Assembly: GCF_008831285.2 (NCBI RefSeq)
Contig: NC_045147.1
Span: 310,001 to 374,000 of the forward strand
DNA length: 64,000 bases
Direction: 5' to 3'
Origin: Nymphaea colorata
Taxonomy: Eukaryota; Streptophyta; Magnoliopsida; Nymphaeales; Nymphaeaceae
Positions 48,228 through 60,320 of this stretch are shown in pieces (position 1 is the first letter of the stretch; each line of letters starts with the position of its first letter). Made by a program: the position numbers and the translations under genes. The notes under the pieces were generated by a model. That model was not told the DNA's origin. It worked only from the letters and a program-made list of their open reading frames with translations, and made no database searches.

Positions 48228-49386
48228 CCAAGACTGAGAAATTAAATGGAACAAACTTTCATGCATGAAAACATAGGATTATGTTGGCCCTAACTTTGGA
48301 AAGACTCATTTATGTGATCAACCAGCCTTTTCCTTCTTTAGGAGACAAACCTATAGATGAGGAAATAAGGGCATATGAGTCATTTACCACTCATGACCAT
48401 ATGGCTAAAATTATCATGTTAACTTTCATGAAAGATGATTAGATCAAAGTATTTGAGGATTGCCCAACAGCCAAGAAAAGAAAATATTTGATATCATTTC
48501 TTACAAATACAACACCACTACTGCGATGCAAGTGCAGTTACTGTTAGAACAATATAATTTCTATAGGATGAAAGAGTCAGACGGTGTAATGGACCATGTT
48601 AATAAGATGTTGATTATGGCTAAAGATTTAGCCATGGTGAGGAATGTAATATCTGACAACATGCAAATTAGCACAATCCTGAACAGCCTACTTCCTTCCT
48701 GGGATGTGGTAGTTACTGCCTTGAGTCTCCAATTTGATAATGTTACTTTAAAAAAGCTTCCTATACAGTTAGTTATACAGCAACAACATCTAGCCAAGAG
48801 AAAGAATGCACAACTGATGACCGTTCAGGAAAAACCTGCTAGTAGTTATGTACATGTAAGACCCAAACAATTTAAAAATCGAAACGATGACAAGTTCAAT
48901 AGCAATTTTGCATGTACTAAGAAATCTCAAGGAACTGTAGTGAAATGCTACAGATGTGAAAGGCCTGGACATATCAAGAAGAACTGTAGGACAAAATTCT
49001 CGAATAAGAAAGATAACAATTGTCAGGACAACAACAACAAGAGGAAGCCGCAAGGGGACTCCAACAGAAAAGTCATCTGTGTCGTATCAGAATGTTTGTT
49101 TGCAGATGAAGATTTAACTTGTTGGTGGGTTGATTCAGGAGCTATTCGTCACATTGCAAAGACAAAGAAAGACGTGGTTCGCATGGAAGAACTGGGTCTA
49201 GGAACAAACAAGGTCTACATGAAAAACAACTCATATTGTGACGTCACGAGAATTGGGGCATATCGACTAAATGTTGGGGGTACTAGTGTCGTACTCAATG
49301 AGGTTTTATATGTCCCTTCTATGAGGAGGAATCTAGTGTCTGTCCCTGCACAGACTGAGAAAGGTTTTCATGTACGTTTTATTTAA
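48228..49386 (+). pseudogene. copia gag and protease
   Basis: The gag reading begins near 48228 (LNGTNFHA) and is broken by a TGA near 48274 and a TAG near 48438. It is then open from 48460 for 308 codons. Motifs in order: the UBN2-type gag core (MKESDGVMDHVNKMLIMAKD, ILNSLLPSWDVVV), a CCHC zinc knuckle CYRCERPGHIKKNC (48946-48987) and the protease active site WVDSGA (about 49126-49143). The frame ends before the integrase. It is homologous to 33160-33998 and about 29395-30480. Confidence 0.85.
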
Positions 49387-49499
49387 TGAAAGTAACAGTG
49401 GGAAAACATAGAAGAGCCATGTTCGATGAAAAATTTGTAAAAGAATATGGTATGTTCAAACTTAATGATATAAATGAAGCTTCTAGTTTTGCTTATTTC

Positions 49500-50578
49500 A
49501 ACTGTGCAGTGAGTGTGAATGTAAACTTATGACATGAAAGATTAAGCCATATAAGCATAAAAAAGATGAAGACTCTAGCACAACAATGTTTAATACCTGA
49601 CATAAATATAAATGATTTTGCAAAATGCTAGTCGTGTGTATACGAAAAGATGGCAAGGAAATAATTTTCGTCTGAAGTAATTCGGGCCACTGAACTATTG
49701 GAGATAATCCATACTGATATCTGTGGACCTTTTAGAGTTCAAACTCATAAACTCATAGTGACAAGTTATATTTTATAATAAATTTCTCAAGATTTGTTAT
49801 ATTTACTTTATTAGATGCAAGTTGGAAGTACAAGAGAAATTCAAGAAATACAAATATGAAGTCGAGAGACAACTTGAGAAATACATTAAAGTTGTAAGGT
49901 CTGATCGAGGAGGAGAATACACTTCTAATGAATTTTTCGAATATTGTAATGAATTCTTCGAATACTGTAAAGACCTTGGAATTAATAGGCAAAAAGACAA
50001 TGCTTAAAACACCACAACAGAATGGTGTGGCTGAGAGGTGTAATAGAGCCCTCTTGAACATGGTGAGATTCATGTTGGTAGGTGTACAATTACCAAAAGT
50101 TTTTTGAAATGAAGTTGTGTTAATAGTTATGTATACAATAAATTGAGTGCCCTGCAAAGCAGTCCCAACCACTCCTTATTATGAGAGATGGACTGATGTA
50201 AAATCAGATATGAGATATCTGAAGAGATGAGAATCTGTAGTATACGTAAAAATTCTATATCAAAAAATGGACAAACTAGATAACAGATCAGTAAGATGTG
50301 TATTTATTGGATATCCAAAAGAATTCAAGGCCTACAAATTGTATCATTCAACTATGAGACATATAAAAAGTAGAGATGTAGAGTTCATAAAAGAACTCAA
50401 TTATAAAGATTTTGATCCAGTTGAATATCGAAATGATACGTTGGATGATCTGATTTATTCAAAGGATCAGTCTGGTAATGAATCGACTGGAGATCAGCTT
50501 GGTAATGAACCAACTGAGCATGAATCATCTGAGGAACAGTCTGGTAATGAACCGACTGAAGATCAGTTAGGTAATTAA
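49500..50578 (+). pseudogene. copia pre-integrase and integrase, deleted
   Basis: A pre-integrase motif (HERLSHIS-like) lies near 49535, then the first catalytic Asp region IHTDICGP (about 49708-49731). The core is deleted near 49760-49815. The second Asp region VVRSDRGGEYTSNEF follows (49891-49935) and the conserved GVAERCNRALLNM near 50024. A 21-bp direct duplication (49927-49947 and 49948-49968) adds extra codons. The connector before reverse transcriptase repeats a GNEPTE-type hexapeptide (50473-50570). Confidence 0.82.
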
Positions 50579-50761
50579 CCAACTGATCCGAGTACCTCGT
50601 CTTCTCAACGGTTATGAGGTCATAAAAGACCTAGAGCTCATCATTCATATTTGAATGATTATTATGTATATCTAACAGAGGGGCTAACCATTTAGCAGAT
50701 ATTGACGAATGTCTGACAATCTGATATATGACGAAGTCATAAGCTCACATGAATCGTCAGA

Positions 50762-52065
50762 TTGGATGATAAAAAACTCATTGGATGTAAATGGGTGCTA
50801 AGGAAGAAGTATAAAACTGACGGATCAGTTGAGAAATTCAAAGCTAGACTGATGGCGAAAGGTTTTTCCCAAAAAGAAGGAATTGATTACTCAGAAACCT
50901 ATTCGCCGGTTGCAAAGTTTGCATCAATTAAAATAATTTTGGCTATGACAACATTGTATGACTTTGATATTTGTCAAATGAATGTGAAGACTGCTTTCCT
51001 GAATGGTGAGTTGAAAGAAACTATATATATGACTCAACCACTGGAGTATGTCATCAAGGAAAAAGAAGACAATATGTACAACCTGAATAAATTATTGTAC
51101 GAATTGAAGCAGTCGCCTAGACAGTGATATTTTGCTTTTCATAATGCAATTACAAAACATGGGTTGGTTGCAAACCAACTAGGCCACTGTGTATATGTTT
51201 GGAAAAACGAGTCTTTTCTATATCCTGTCATTATATGTTGATGATATATTATTAACAGGAAATGATAATGACATGATAAATGAGTCCTGTTCTTTCAAGA
51301 AAGTCTTGACTTTTCAAAAGAGTCCCGACCTTTCAAGAAAGTCCTCAAAACAAAGACTTGACTGAACAAGAACTTCGAATGAAGGACTTGGGTGAAGCAT
51401 CTTATATATTTGGAATAAAGTTCACTCGAGATAGAAACTCAAGAATCCTGAGTTTAAGCCAAGAACGATATATTCATTATATCTTAAAGAAATTTGGTAT
51501 GTTAAACTGCAAACCAGTTGAGTCTCCTATAGCTAAAGGAGCAAACTTAAGTAAGAGTGATTGTCCTGGTGAAGGACAACAAAAATTAAATGTTCCATAT
51601 GCACAAGCGATTGGCAGTCTGATGTATTTAATGCTTTGTACTAGACCAGACATAAGCTTTCCCATCGGTGTGATGATTCATTATCAAAATAATCGTGGAT
51701 GGCCTTACTAGCAAGCTGTCAAAAGGATTTTTTAGTACATTAAAGGAATGAAAAGATTGAAATTGTCCTACCAAGCAGATGAGCTAACTTTAGTTGGCTA
51801 TTCCGATACAGATTTTGCAAGCTTCAAAGATGATAGTAAATCAACTTCGGAGTATGTTTTCCTCTTTGGAGGTGGAGTGATAGCCTCGTCTTGTAAGAAA
51901 TAGGGATATGTTGCTCAGCATACTGAGGAAGCAGAGTATGCAGCACGTAATGTTGCAACTACTTTTACTGTCTGGATAAATCGGTTCTTAAAAGATTTGA
52001 AATTAGATTTTGCGCATGAACCAGTTCAACTGTACTGTGATAGTCAGGCAGCGATATCTTTATGA
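50762..52065 (+). pseudogene. copia reverse transcriptase and RNase H
   Basis: The RT is readable as IGCKWVLRKKYKTDGSVEKF, KARLMAKGFSQKEGIDY and AFLNGELKE, with the catalytic YVDD at 51233-51244. Stops occur near 51125 and 51238, and a repetitive insertion of CTTTCAAGAAAGTC units lies at 51290-51345. The later RT part reads LGEASYIFGIKFTRDRNS. RNase H motifs GYSDTDFAS and QLYCDSQAAIS (about 51796-52063) follow. The end of pol and the polypurine tract are missing. Confidence 0.87.
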
Positions 52066-52194
52066 AGAATGTAGTTGTTAGGTCAAAGGGTAAACATATA
52101 ATGGTGAAATACCATTATGTTTATGAAAAGATTGAGAAAAATGAAATCTCGGTTGATTATTTGCCTACCAATGATATGGTAGTTGTTAGGTCAA

Positions 52195-52437
52195 AGGGGC
52201 TGGCTATTTATACCCAGCAAGGCTTAGTGTTTTGGTTAATCTCTAGAAGATTACCCGAGCCCCTTAGAAGGAAACCCCTAAATCCGACAGTATCCACTTG
52301 CTATTCTACCTCTTCTTTCTCCTCCATCTCTGTCTCTTTCATCTCTGCTGTTAGTCACTTGAATCCTAAGTCTGGAGCATCTGGTGGTGAATCAGTTGAG
52401 GCGCTTGAGACGCCGATCCACTGACTTTACTCCAACA
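52195..52437 (+). repeat. 3' LTR of the copia element, truncated at its 5' side
   Basis: Only the last 243 bp of the LTR remain (homologous to 46298-46538); the first 156 bp, the polypurine tract and the pol terminus are gone. At the junction, 52179-52198 is an exact 20-bp copy of 52071-52090. Confidence 0.87.
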
Positions 52438-52899
52438 CCTTTGCTCTCAGGTGTGCTGCAGATAAGGCAGCATTTCCTCTTAGGTTGCTAGCAACAGCAG
52501 CCTTCATTCCCACTGTTCCCGAGTTGATAGAAAATATGGCCAAGGAAAAAGATGCAACAAGCTTGTCATGAACCCTTTTGAGCTATAGGCCTCATTCACT
52601 AAATTTAACCACGTTCTTGCTTTTGGAGTTGTGGTGCTGCCAACCAGCCTTGTTAGTGGTTAGTTTTGAAACTAATGAAAGAAAATTGAGAAGCTTCAAG
52701 GATGCCTTCATGCAACTTGTGCATCTTTCTTTAAGAAGGAATTTTAGAACCTGTTCAGCCAGCTGACCACCATTTATATGAGCTCCAAAAGAAACCTACT
52801 GGAACAACCCATCAGTGACTTATGTGCAGTCATACTCAAAATGGGCGAGCGCACTGGCATATTTAGGCATTAAGTGGTCCATAGTGATTTGCTGTTCAC

Positions 52900-53830
52900 T
52901 CATCTCCTAGTTGGCGTGGATACGTGTGAACTATGTGGCAATTCAACAACACTAGAAGATGGGGTCTGCGGCTGTGGTGGTTGTGAGATAACATCACCGA
53001 TGCCAAACCCATCCACTTCCATTCTATCCATCCCATCCCACATCATTTCAGCTGGAAAGAGTTAAGCACTTAACAAAATAATAATGATCATTATCGACAT
53101 TAAATAACAGGATAATAATGACCTTAAAAAAGGGATACATTCTGCCTTCCACATATCAGTGATGCTGATACCAGGATCCATTTGCAGCCAATAATCCTCG
53201 CTCTGCAACATGCAAATCATCCCCTCAAAGTGACCACAAGTATGCTGCTATATTAATAAGGTACGACATGATTTTCTGCCTAAAAAAAGACATTGCAATT
53301 AGGATTCTGGTTTGGCTTTATATTCCAGAGCCCACGAACAAAATCGCCCAAATGGATTCTGCAATATAAAGTTGAGCCCAAAACATTCAGTTTACTGCTT
53401 CAAAAAACCAGATAAGAAATACCAACAAACAATCACCATCAACATTTTTTTCTTCCAAGTTGTAACAGCAAAACAAAAGCATAGCAGGCACCCACCAAGC
53501 AGAGCATGATAGAAGTGAAAAAGGGAAATCGTGAGAGGCATACCTGAGTAAAGGAGCAGCCAAGAGAGATAAACCCAAATTTCCTGGTGAAGATGGTGCC
53601 TGAAGACGTTGGGGAAAGAGGAGAGGAACGAGAGAGCGAGAGAGGAAAGGAACGCGAGATCAAGAGCCGACAGGCAGTGATAGAGGAGAGGAATGACAGA
53701 GCAAGAGAGGAGAGGAAGGAGAGAGCGAGAGCAGCGAGAGAGTGAGAGAGGAGAGGCAGCCAGAGAGCGAGAGGGGAAGAAGCGCGGGGAGAAAACTTGA
53801 GAGCCCTAACGGCTCTCAAAAAAATCTGTG
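52900..53830 (-). CDS. Possible small spliced gene, function unknown
   Basis: On the minus strand three exons fit together. A CT-rich exon starts near 53830 and ends at a donor CTCAG|GTATGC (53544/53543). A 64-bp exon at 53202-53139 follows (TGTTGCAG acceptor, AAT|GTATCC donor), then a last exon from 53051 to the stop at 52902-52900 (CTTTCCAG acceptor). The last two exons join in phase; from the first ATG (53181) they give 64 residues, including MDPGISITDMWKAE and MDRMEVDGFGIGDV, then a Pro/Gln/Ser-rich tail. The reading stays open back through the first exon, but no ATG is found there, so that exon is probably 5' UTR. The sequence looks like genuine protein, not repeat. No family is recognised, and it is the only non-TE gene candidate in this half of the window. 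Confidence 0.45.
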
Positions 53831-53959
53831 TATCATAAAAAAAGATGTTACTATTTTCATTGCTTGTCGAAGGCTTCTCTTGCTAAAGTAAGCTGGAGCT
53901 GAAGTCCTCCAGCCATGCTTTTTTGCGTCGGGCTACGTGTGTGCAAAGCTGTGGAGGCA

Positions 53960-54340
53960 TCTGGAAGGCTAGAGAGATCATATTTTGGCGACATTCCTAT
54001 CAAAATTGGGGCAGGGAAGGCGGCATGCGCCGACAGGCGACAGGTACAGTTCAGGAATCTGAATTAATAGAGTGGGATTAGACTAGATTGCGTTACATTC
54101 AACTTCTTCTTCCTTTCTTTCTTTTTCCCCACCAAGAGTCGGGATTCAACTCTGATTCTGATATAATCTAAAGGTTCAACTTCAAACCCAGTTGGGTACA
54201 AGCACCAATTAAACCAAATACTATGAATCACAAAATTCAAGCTAGCCTAGATATCGTAGCTCGTCTGAACCATTTAACTTTGAGCTTCTTTAAAAGAAGT
54301 TTTGCACATAAGAATTTTGTGACTCCGAACCAGATTTTAT
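53960..54340. repeat. Duplicated segment E, copy 1
   Basis: Shares order and many motifs with 59950-60320: CAAAATTGGGGCAGGGAAGG versus CAGAATTGGGAAGGCG, GAGTGGGATT, CATTCAACTTC, AAGAGTC(G/C)(G/C)GATTCAACT, and CAATT(A/G)(A/T).(C/T)(C/T)AAACCAAAT-like ends. Non-coding. Same orientation, about 6 kb apart. Confidence 0.68.
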
Positions 54341-54367
54341 GGTTCATAGATTTGGTTTAATTGGTAG

Positions 54368-54368
<1 letters not shown>

Positions 54369-54419
<51 letters not shown>
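54369..54419. repeat. (TA)n(CA)n microsatellite
   Basis: About 17 TA units followed by about 8 CA units. Confidence 0.95.
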
Positions 54420-54489
54420 GAAAGACCTGTTTGTTTTAAGTTTTCTTCGTGTGTCCTGTTCGTATTTTTCTTTTGAACATGATGAGGCC

Positions 54490-54665
54490 AGGACAGAGCC
54501 AGAACCTTATGGTAAGAAGCATCAAGTGTCAAATTTTAAAATTTTAAGGGGCACTGATATGTAAATGAGAAAAATTGGTTAGAAATATCAATATGAAAAT
54601 AAGAAGTTAGTTGGGGTCCATGTGGGCAATAGACCAAACGTAGCCCACCCCTGCCTCTGCCCCCA
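54490..54665. mobile_element. Degenerate hAT-type MITE
   Basis: CAGGACAGAGCCAG near 54491 and CCTCTGCCCCCATG near 54665 resemble the family ends, and the interior AAATTTTAAAATTTTAAGGGG is typical. CATGATGA and CATGACGA flank it loosely, so the borders are uncertain. Confidence 0.4.
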
Positions 54666-54719
54666 TGACGAAAGGTTTATAAATGTTTTTAGTTAGTCAA
54701 CAAAATACCAAAGAGGCCG

Positions 54720-57700
54720 AACATGATCTAGATAGTGTTTGGATCCATGTGCATGGTCAGTGGATACGGGGTGCCCCATCTTTGGTTTCTTGAAAGTTGA
54801 AACCAAGACGTGAGGCGACGACTATGCTTTCCAGGTATGCTGGGATAATCGGGGAAACCGTTTTCGGGAAATATCCAGAAATCCAGAACTTTGGATTAAA
54901 TTTGTCAATAACGGTTCTTGTCGCATATTCAGGTAAGACAAGGCAAATCTCAAGTATTCAAGGGGCCAATCGCTCCGGTTTCAGATCTGCCTTTTTCAGA
55001 ACATTGGGATCCAAACCTGCATCGCGTAAGAGCGTTAGAATATGATTCTGAAAGGTCAATAAGATATAAGCATGAAAAAATGAAGAGTAGGCGGCGTAAC
55101 GTCAAAGAGCGATCCATATATAAGCATTACTGGATCAAGTATTTATGTAAAATCAACACGAATTTGGATCCATTTTCTGAAAAACTTGAGGGAAATCTTC
55201 GTCGGCTCGTGACAGTGTGGTAAAGTACTTGACGTTCCGTTCAACTTCTAAGAAAAGCTGCATCCTTCAGACTCCCAGCAACTCTCTTACTTCTATGGAA
55301 TGAAAATCAATAAACGCATAACTAATTGGAAGAGCTGACGCTGTCTACCCGAGCACTGATATGAACATCAACAAACACACGACTATTTAGAAGAGACAAC
55401 GCTTTATTGATAACAGTCCCTCTAAATGTTTGTTCAAAAAATATTTTAAACAAAATGAAAGCATCTTAATTTGATACAGAAACATGTTTTACTTTAAGTT
55501 GTTTTTATGAAAAATTATCATTTCAGCACCATCAAAATTTTGATGTTATATGAGTCATTCAATACTTTTAGTATAAAAATGCCATTAAATTAAACAAATG
55601 ATTAAGTTAGTATATGTTTCTCATCAACATATTCTAGACATCAGATCTTGAAGGTTATATTATAGAGAAATCATCTTAGTCAATGTATTTAATCAGTTTG
55701 ATTTTTGTCTCTCACCTAGTGGTTTGGGACTTACCAGTTACTATATATATATATATATAATGAGAGAGAAAGAGAATATAAGAGAGTTAGAGTTTATTTT
55801 TTCTTCAAGGGGACTAAGAATTTCAAAGGAACTTTTGAAAAATTTTTACAACGGTTTTCCCAAATTTTTCACCTTGGCCCCCAACTTAAAATTTTTTATC
55901 AGTAAATAAATGACTTATGTCTCATCCATGTCAACACATACTTATGATTACAATTATTTAAATCAATCTCTCTCTGTATATAATTACTAGTTAATCATTG
56001 AATAAACTGCAATTGAAAGAATAAATGACTGAAAACTCAATCATATGAATATATACTTGTGATTACACATTATTTAAATGAATCTTTATAAATATAAATA
56101 TACAAGTTAAATAAAATGGATCAACTATAATTGAACAAACCAATGACTTAAATATGTTTATCAATATGTACTAATGATTGCAATCATTTATGTGCATTTA
56201 TATATATATATAATTATAAGTTATTAAAAGTAGCCTTTACTCTCCTTTAACCACAGCATAAAATCCCTATGGATATTTCTCGAGACGTTTGAAATTTGAA
56301 TAAGTGGCCACCTACCAACTTCTAGTCCAAATAAGAGCGCTATGCTCCCTGAAGAATCACATAATCATGAGATTAAAAGGCAAAGCTAAGCTGTAAGAGA
56401 ATATATTTTTTACAGGCGCTTTTTATGGTTAAAAATACTTGTTTTCAGCTCATTAGAAACTTTATAGAATTTTATTTCTGCTTATAAATTGGTAATTTAA
56501 CATTGAATATAGAACATGCACATAGAATTTCCTGATTGTTACAGCTCCCCAAGAGCACGATCCTTTATCTTTGAAAGGGAAAAAGAAAATTAAATTCTAG
56601 GAAGATGGTAACTAGGTGCCTGACATAATACGAGCTGCCCAGCAGGAGCAGAGCCAAGGGGGCATCTGCATGGCCTCTCGTCTCACCTCAAAAATCTTTT
56701 TTTTTAAATTATATGTAAATTTTAAAAAAATTCACTTGTTTTATATAAAAATTTTGAAGAATGATATTTGGGCCTTGTTAAAATTTGGAAACTTTAATGT
56801 GATCTTGTTCATCAAAATTTTTTGGCTCTATCCTGCACTTACCCTGAATGAAATGGACGAAGGAGAAAATGAAAAAGACAAGCAGCGGAGGCCATAGAGA
56901 ATTATTGGCTATTAGGAATGAAGGAAAACGACGAACTGGTTCAGGATGGTCGTCGATTGGGTCCACAATGTGGGTGTCCTATCCTGCAGCCGCCTGACCG
57001 CTGGTTGACATGATTGATGCACATGCTTAATCAAAAGATGCTTCGAATTTTTAGTTGAACAGTAGATTACTTCATGAGCCATGAGAACTGTGTTGCGCAC
57101 ACCTGGTTGGCTTAGCGACCAGTAAGTAACCGGTTGTCAAAGACATTTATACAAACTACAGCAACATTAGGACTAACCCCATTTAAGTGGAAGCTTTTGT
57201 AACTTGTTATTGAAAAATTTACTCCGCAACAAACCCGTGGGGGTTAGGAGAGTACCTATCTTTAATATTAAAAAGTGTAGTCACGTATTTAAGATTGTAA
57301 AGAATTTTGAAAAACTTATAAAAGAGGTTATTAAATAATTTGTTCCCATGGGTTTTAACAACATTGCCTTCCCATTCAAATTGGGCTGTGGTCCAACTTA
57401 GATGGGTTTTGTAGTGCAAGTTTCTTCATATTACCCTTTTCCAAAGTTGATTACTTTATTCATTTGTAAATGCTTCATGGCCAGTTGGATTCACAATCTG
57501 ACTTTTATAACAGTAATTTGAAGGAAAAGGTTTTTGTACAATAGAGAAAAAGAAGACTCGACCGTCTTTTCCTTGCTGGATGATAACAGAGAGATGCAAA
57601 TGTGAATTGGGACAAGAAGTGCACTGAAGCAGAAAAAGCAAAAACCGAAAGCTCTCGTAATCACGTGCCACGAGAGTAAACTAAACTACGGGCTGCTTGT

Positions 57701-57835
57701 GGATCTGTCGGCTTATCCAGATCCAAGTAATTCATACCAGTGGCTGTTTGTTTGTCTCCCGCATTTGAATGTTCTTGGGAAAACGCCAACGTTTTTCTAT
57801 TTGGTATGGCTACATGATAGTTAATCTAAATTGTT
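54720..57835. repeat. Triplicated segment, copy 3
   Basis: Blocks A (54720-55050 and 55100-55190), B (55200-55410), C (56485-56640 and 56840-57110) and D (57470-57835), in the same order and orientation as copy 1. Block C is split by a MITE near 56650-56835. Shared anchors include AATATCCAGAAATCCAGAA, AAGCATTACTGGATCAAGTA, GGTGCCTGAC and CACGAGAGTAAACTA. Confidence 0.7.
56652..56835 (+). mobile_element. hAT-type MITE, aged, inside block C
   Basis: CAGGAGCAGAGCCAAGG and GGCTCTATCCTG are the ends. The interior (TTATATGTAAATTTTAAAAA, TTCACTTGTTTTATATAAAA) is the reverse of the 25755-type copy. No clear target duplication remains. Confidence 0.6.
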
Positions 57836-59949
57836 TGCACATGCCATTCCTAAGCTTGGGTTTGGGCTGGACCGACACCTGAAAATTGAGTCTTGACCGA
57901 GCTTAACTCGACATCCAAGCTTGGCCCCAGCTCAGTTCTTCAAATATGAAATAAAAAATTTTAAATATACAATATATATATCATTATTAAATAAATATAA
58001 TATTAAAAAATAAATCAAGCCAAATTGGGTTCCGTCGAGCCAGCCCAGGGCAATTTTTTGGACCCGATCAGGCCAGGTACTCGGTACCCATCAAGTACCT
58101 GGGTCTGACCTAGCCATTTTCTCACAAAACAAATCTAACAAGCCCCGGACCGAGGTGTAAATTGTGATTTTTTTTTTCTTTTGGAGCATAAGGAGCATAA
58201 ATAGCTTATATTAGGAGAGTTTGAGATGATTATTCTCATTATTTGGCATGTTATTCATCTACATTACAAGATAACAAACATGAAACTCGAGTTAAAGGAT
58301 ATAGTCAGTGGTGGTGAAGGTAGAAATTTTTTTTTTTGAAGGGAGATTGATTCACAGGTTTTCTTACCTAAAAGGACATTGTAAAGATTATAGGATCTTG
58401 GTATAAAAATAAAAGAAAAATGAAAAGCTGGAGTGCCAAGACCAACCCGCCTCCGAATACAGAGTAAGTATATTTTGATGGTTTTATGTGTGGCGGATTT
58501 TCTTAAATAAACATTTAAAAAAGGACCTGGTGACTCGAATATGACTGAATATGGACTCGCCTCCTTGTACGGTTGATGCAGAAGTTTGATGCTTCCTCAA
58601 AAGTTAATAATTTCATAAATTTGTGAAAATCGATGGGACCCCTTTACTTGGGTTTGCGAGCCGGTGGTTGTTGAGATTCTTGAAGTTCATCTTAAGGACG
58701 TAAACAACAAAATTTGCATGGTTTTTTTTTTTTATATCACATTTAAATGGTAGTCCAGAATCTTAGGCGCAAGATAAATTAGGTTATTGAAAACTTAAAC
58801 TTCTGCAATTTTTTTGAAATCTAATTACACATTAAAAAATTGGATTAAATTAATTGACATTTTTAGCTTTTCTTTCACAAGGACCACAGTTATATGATTA
58901 ACATTTTTTTCTGGAAAAATGTTAAATAATTTAACTTTTAAGCAATTTCAGCTTCACCTTATTTTTTGTTTGTCAATCCCGCCGGCATCTGACATGAGAA
59001 ATTGGTGTTGGCGCACAAAATGACGAAAGAAGACGCCATTAAAGTACAAAGGAACATAAAAGGATGCTAATTACAATGTTAAATATGATAAAGGCAATAC
59101 AACAGATAGAAAATACCACTTTTTTTTTCCACGTAAAATGACATCTTTATTCTCCCTTTCTCTTTCTCTCTCTCTCTTTTTATATATATATAAATATATA
59201 ATAAAACCCGTAAAGCAGCTGCTTAATGGACGATCATATTCAAATTGGATATACTTTGAATAAAATTGTTTTTTCATATATTCACATATTCAAATACAAA
59301 TAAAGAAAAATCGTACTAGAATCTAAATCTGAAATCCAATTTCACAATCCAATCAAAATCTTATTCTTACATTTATCTCTCAATCAAAATTTCGATCTGA
59401 ATTTGGACAATTTTCAAAATAGAAGAGCATTATATAAAAGATATTTGTTTAAAAGTAAATCTAATCTGAATCTGTATATGAATCCAATTGGATATTTGTG
59501 TATATATCCAAATATGAATCTGATCCAATATCATTTCTTAAACCCGAATCCAATTTGATTTCTTGAACATATATTAAACTTTTTCTTTTCATATCTGATT
59601 TTTTTCTTTTTTTTTTTTTAGAATGGTTCGGTCATATATCAGATCCAAACCATATATATTGGCATCCCTAATAATGGACATGTCTGGGCATTCCTCTATG
59701 GTTGGCATTAAAAGATGTTTGGTTATACATAAAGTTGTAAGTTATAGCAAATTAAATCCGTACTTTCTTAACCCATTCCACGATGTGCACATACATTCAC
59801 ATTTGAGTCGATGGCAGCAACTATTTTCTTCTCCCCACGAAAATCAAATGGTTGTTGTTACGGCATGTCTGGTTGCTGAATGATTCGTAACACAGAGCCT
59901 GCACCGCACAACACCCATTCAAACACGGTAAGAAAAATCTTGAATTGAC
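57836..59949. other. Intergenic, repeat-derived AT-rich sequence
   Basis: Near 57850-58140 is a GGGCTGG/CCAGGTACC-rich repeat-like patch, related in style to 42465-42610. Near 59230-59560 are many diverged ATTCAAAT and AATCTGAATC motifs. A CT/TA tract lies at 59155-59190. No gene. Confidence 0.4.
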
Positions 59950-60320
59950 TCTTGAGGTTCAACACATTATTTATAAAGGTACATGATATTTGTATCAGAA
60001 TTGGGAAGGCGACTACAGGTAAAGATTCAGAGTGCAACGGGAGTGGGATTTGGAGCAAGATTGTGCTCCATTCAACTTCGTTTTTTCCCTTTTTTCTCCG
60101 TAAGAGTCCCGATTCAACTATGATTTGATACAAATCCAAAAGATCAACTTCAAAAACAATTGGATGTACAACAATTGATCTAACCAAATCCATATATCCA
60201 TAAAATCGTAAAGCTGGTCTTGGATTCATTAAGTCAAGCATGGATTTAACATTGAAGTCACATAAGACCTTTGGCTTTTCTATCAGCAATTCAAGCGTAG
60301 ACCTAGTTTGAATAATTTAA
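59950..60320. repeat. Duplicated segment E, copy 2
   Basis: The partner of 53960-54340, see there. The open frame of 143 codons across it on the minus strand is not conserved in the partner copy, so it is not treated as a gene. Confidence 0.66.

Larger units (their letters stand above)
46142..52437 (+). mobile_element. Ty1/copia retrotransposon, nearly full length, inactive
   Basis: The ends are TGTTGG and CCAACA, flanked by perfect 5-bp duplications CCTTT (46137-46141 and 52438-52442). The order gag, protease, integrase, reverse transcriptase, RNase H is the copia order. A leader of about 1.7 kb separates the primer-binding site from gag. The coding part has many stops, frameshifts and an integrase deletion. 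The two LTRs differ at roughly 18-20 of 240 compared bases by eye, so the insertion is not recent. Confidence 0.92.
46025..52571 (+). pseudogene. Small open frame split by the copia insertion (function unknown)
   Basis: The frame runs from ATG at 46025 to 46141, where the copia element begins, and resumes in phase at 52443 up to TGA at 52569-52571. Counting the target duplication CCTTT once, the two parts make one uninterrupted frame of 81 codons. The 3' part is alanine- and leucine-rich and not low-complexity. No homology was recognised and no splice sites tie it to other exons. It may be the last exon of a disrupted gene or a chance frame. Confidence 0.35.

Noticed and set aside
53439-53819. 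126-codon open frame on the minus strand
   Set aside because: It has no ATG at its start, and its second half is intron in the proposed gene; only 53544-53830 is kept as a leader exon.
59858-60289. 143-codon open frame on the minus strand
   Set aside because: It overlaps repeat segment E and is not kept in the other copy.
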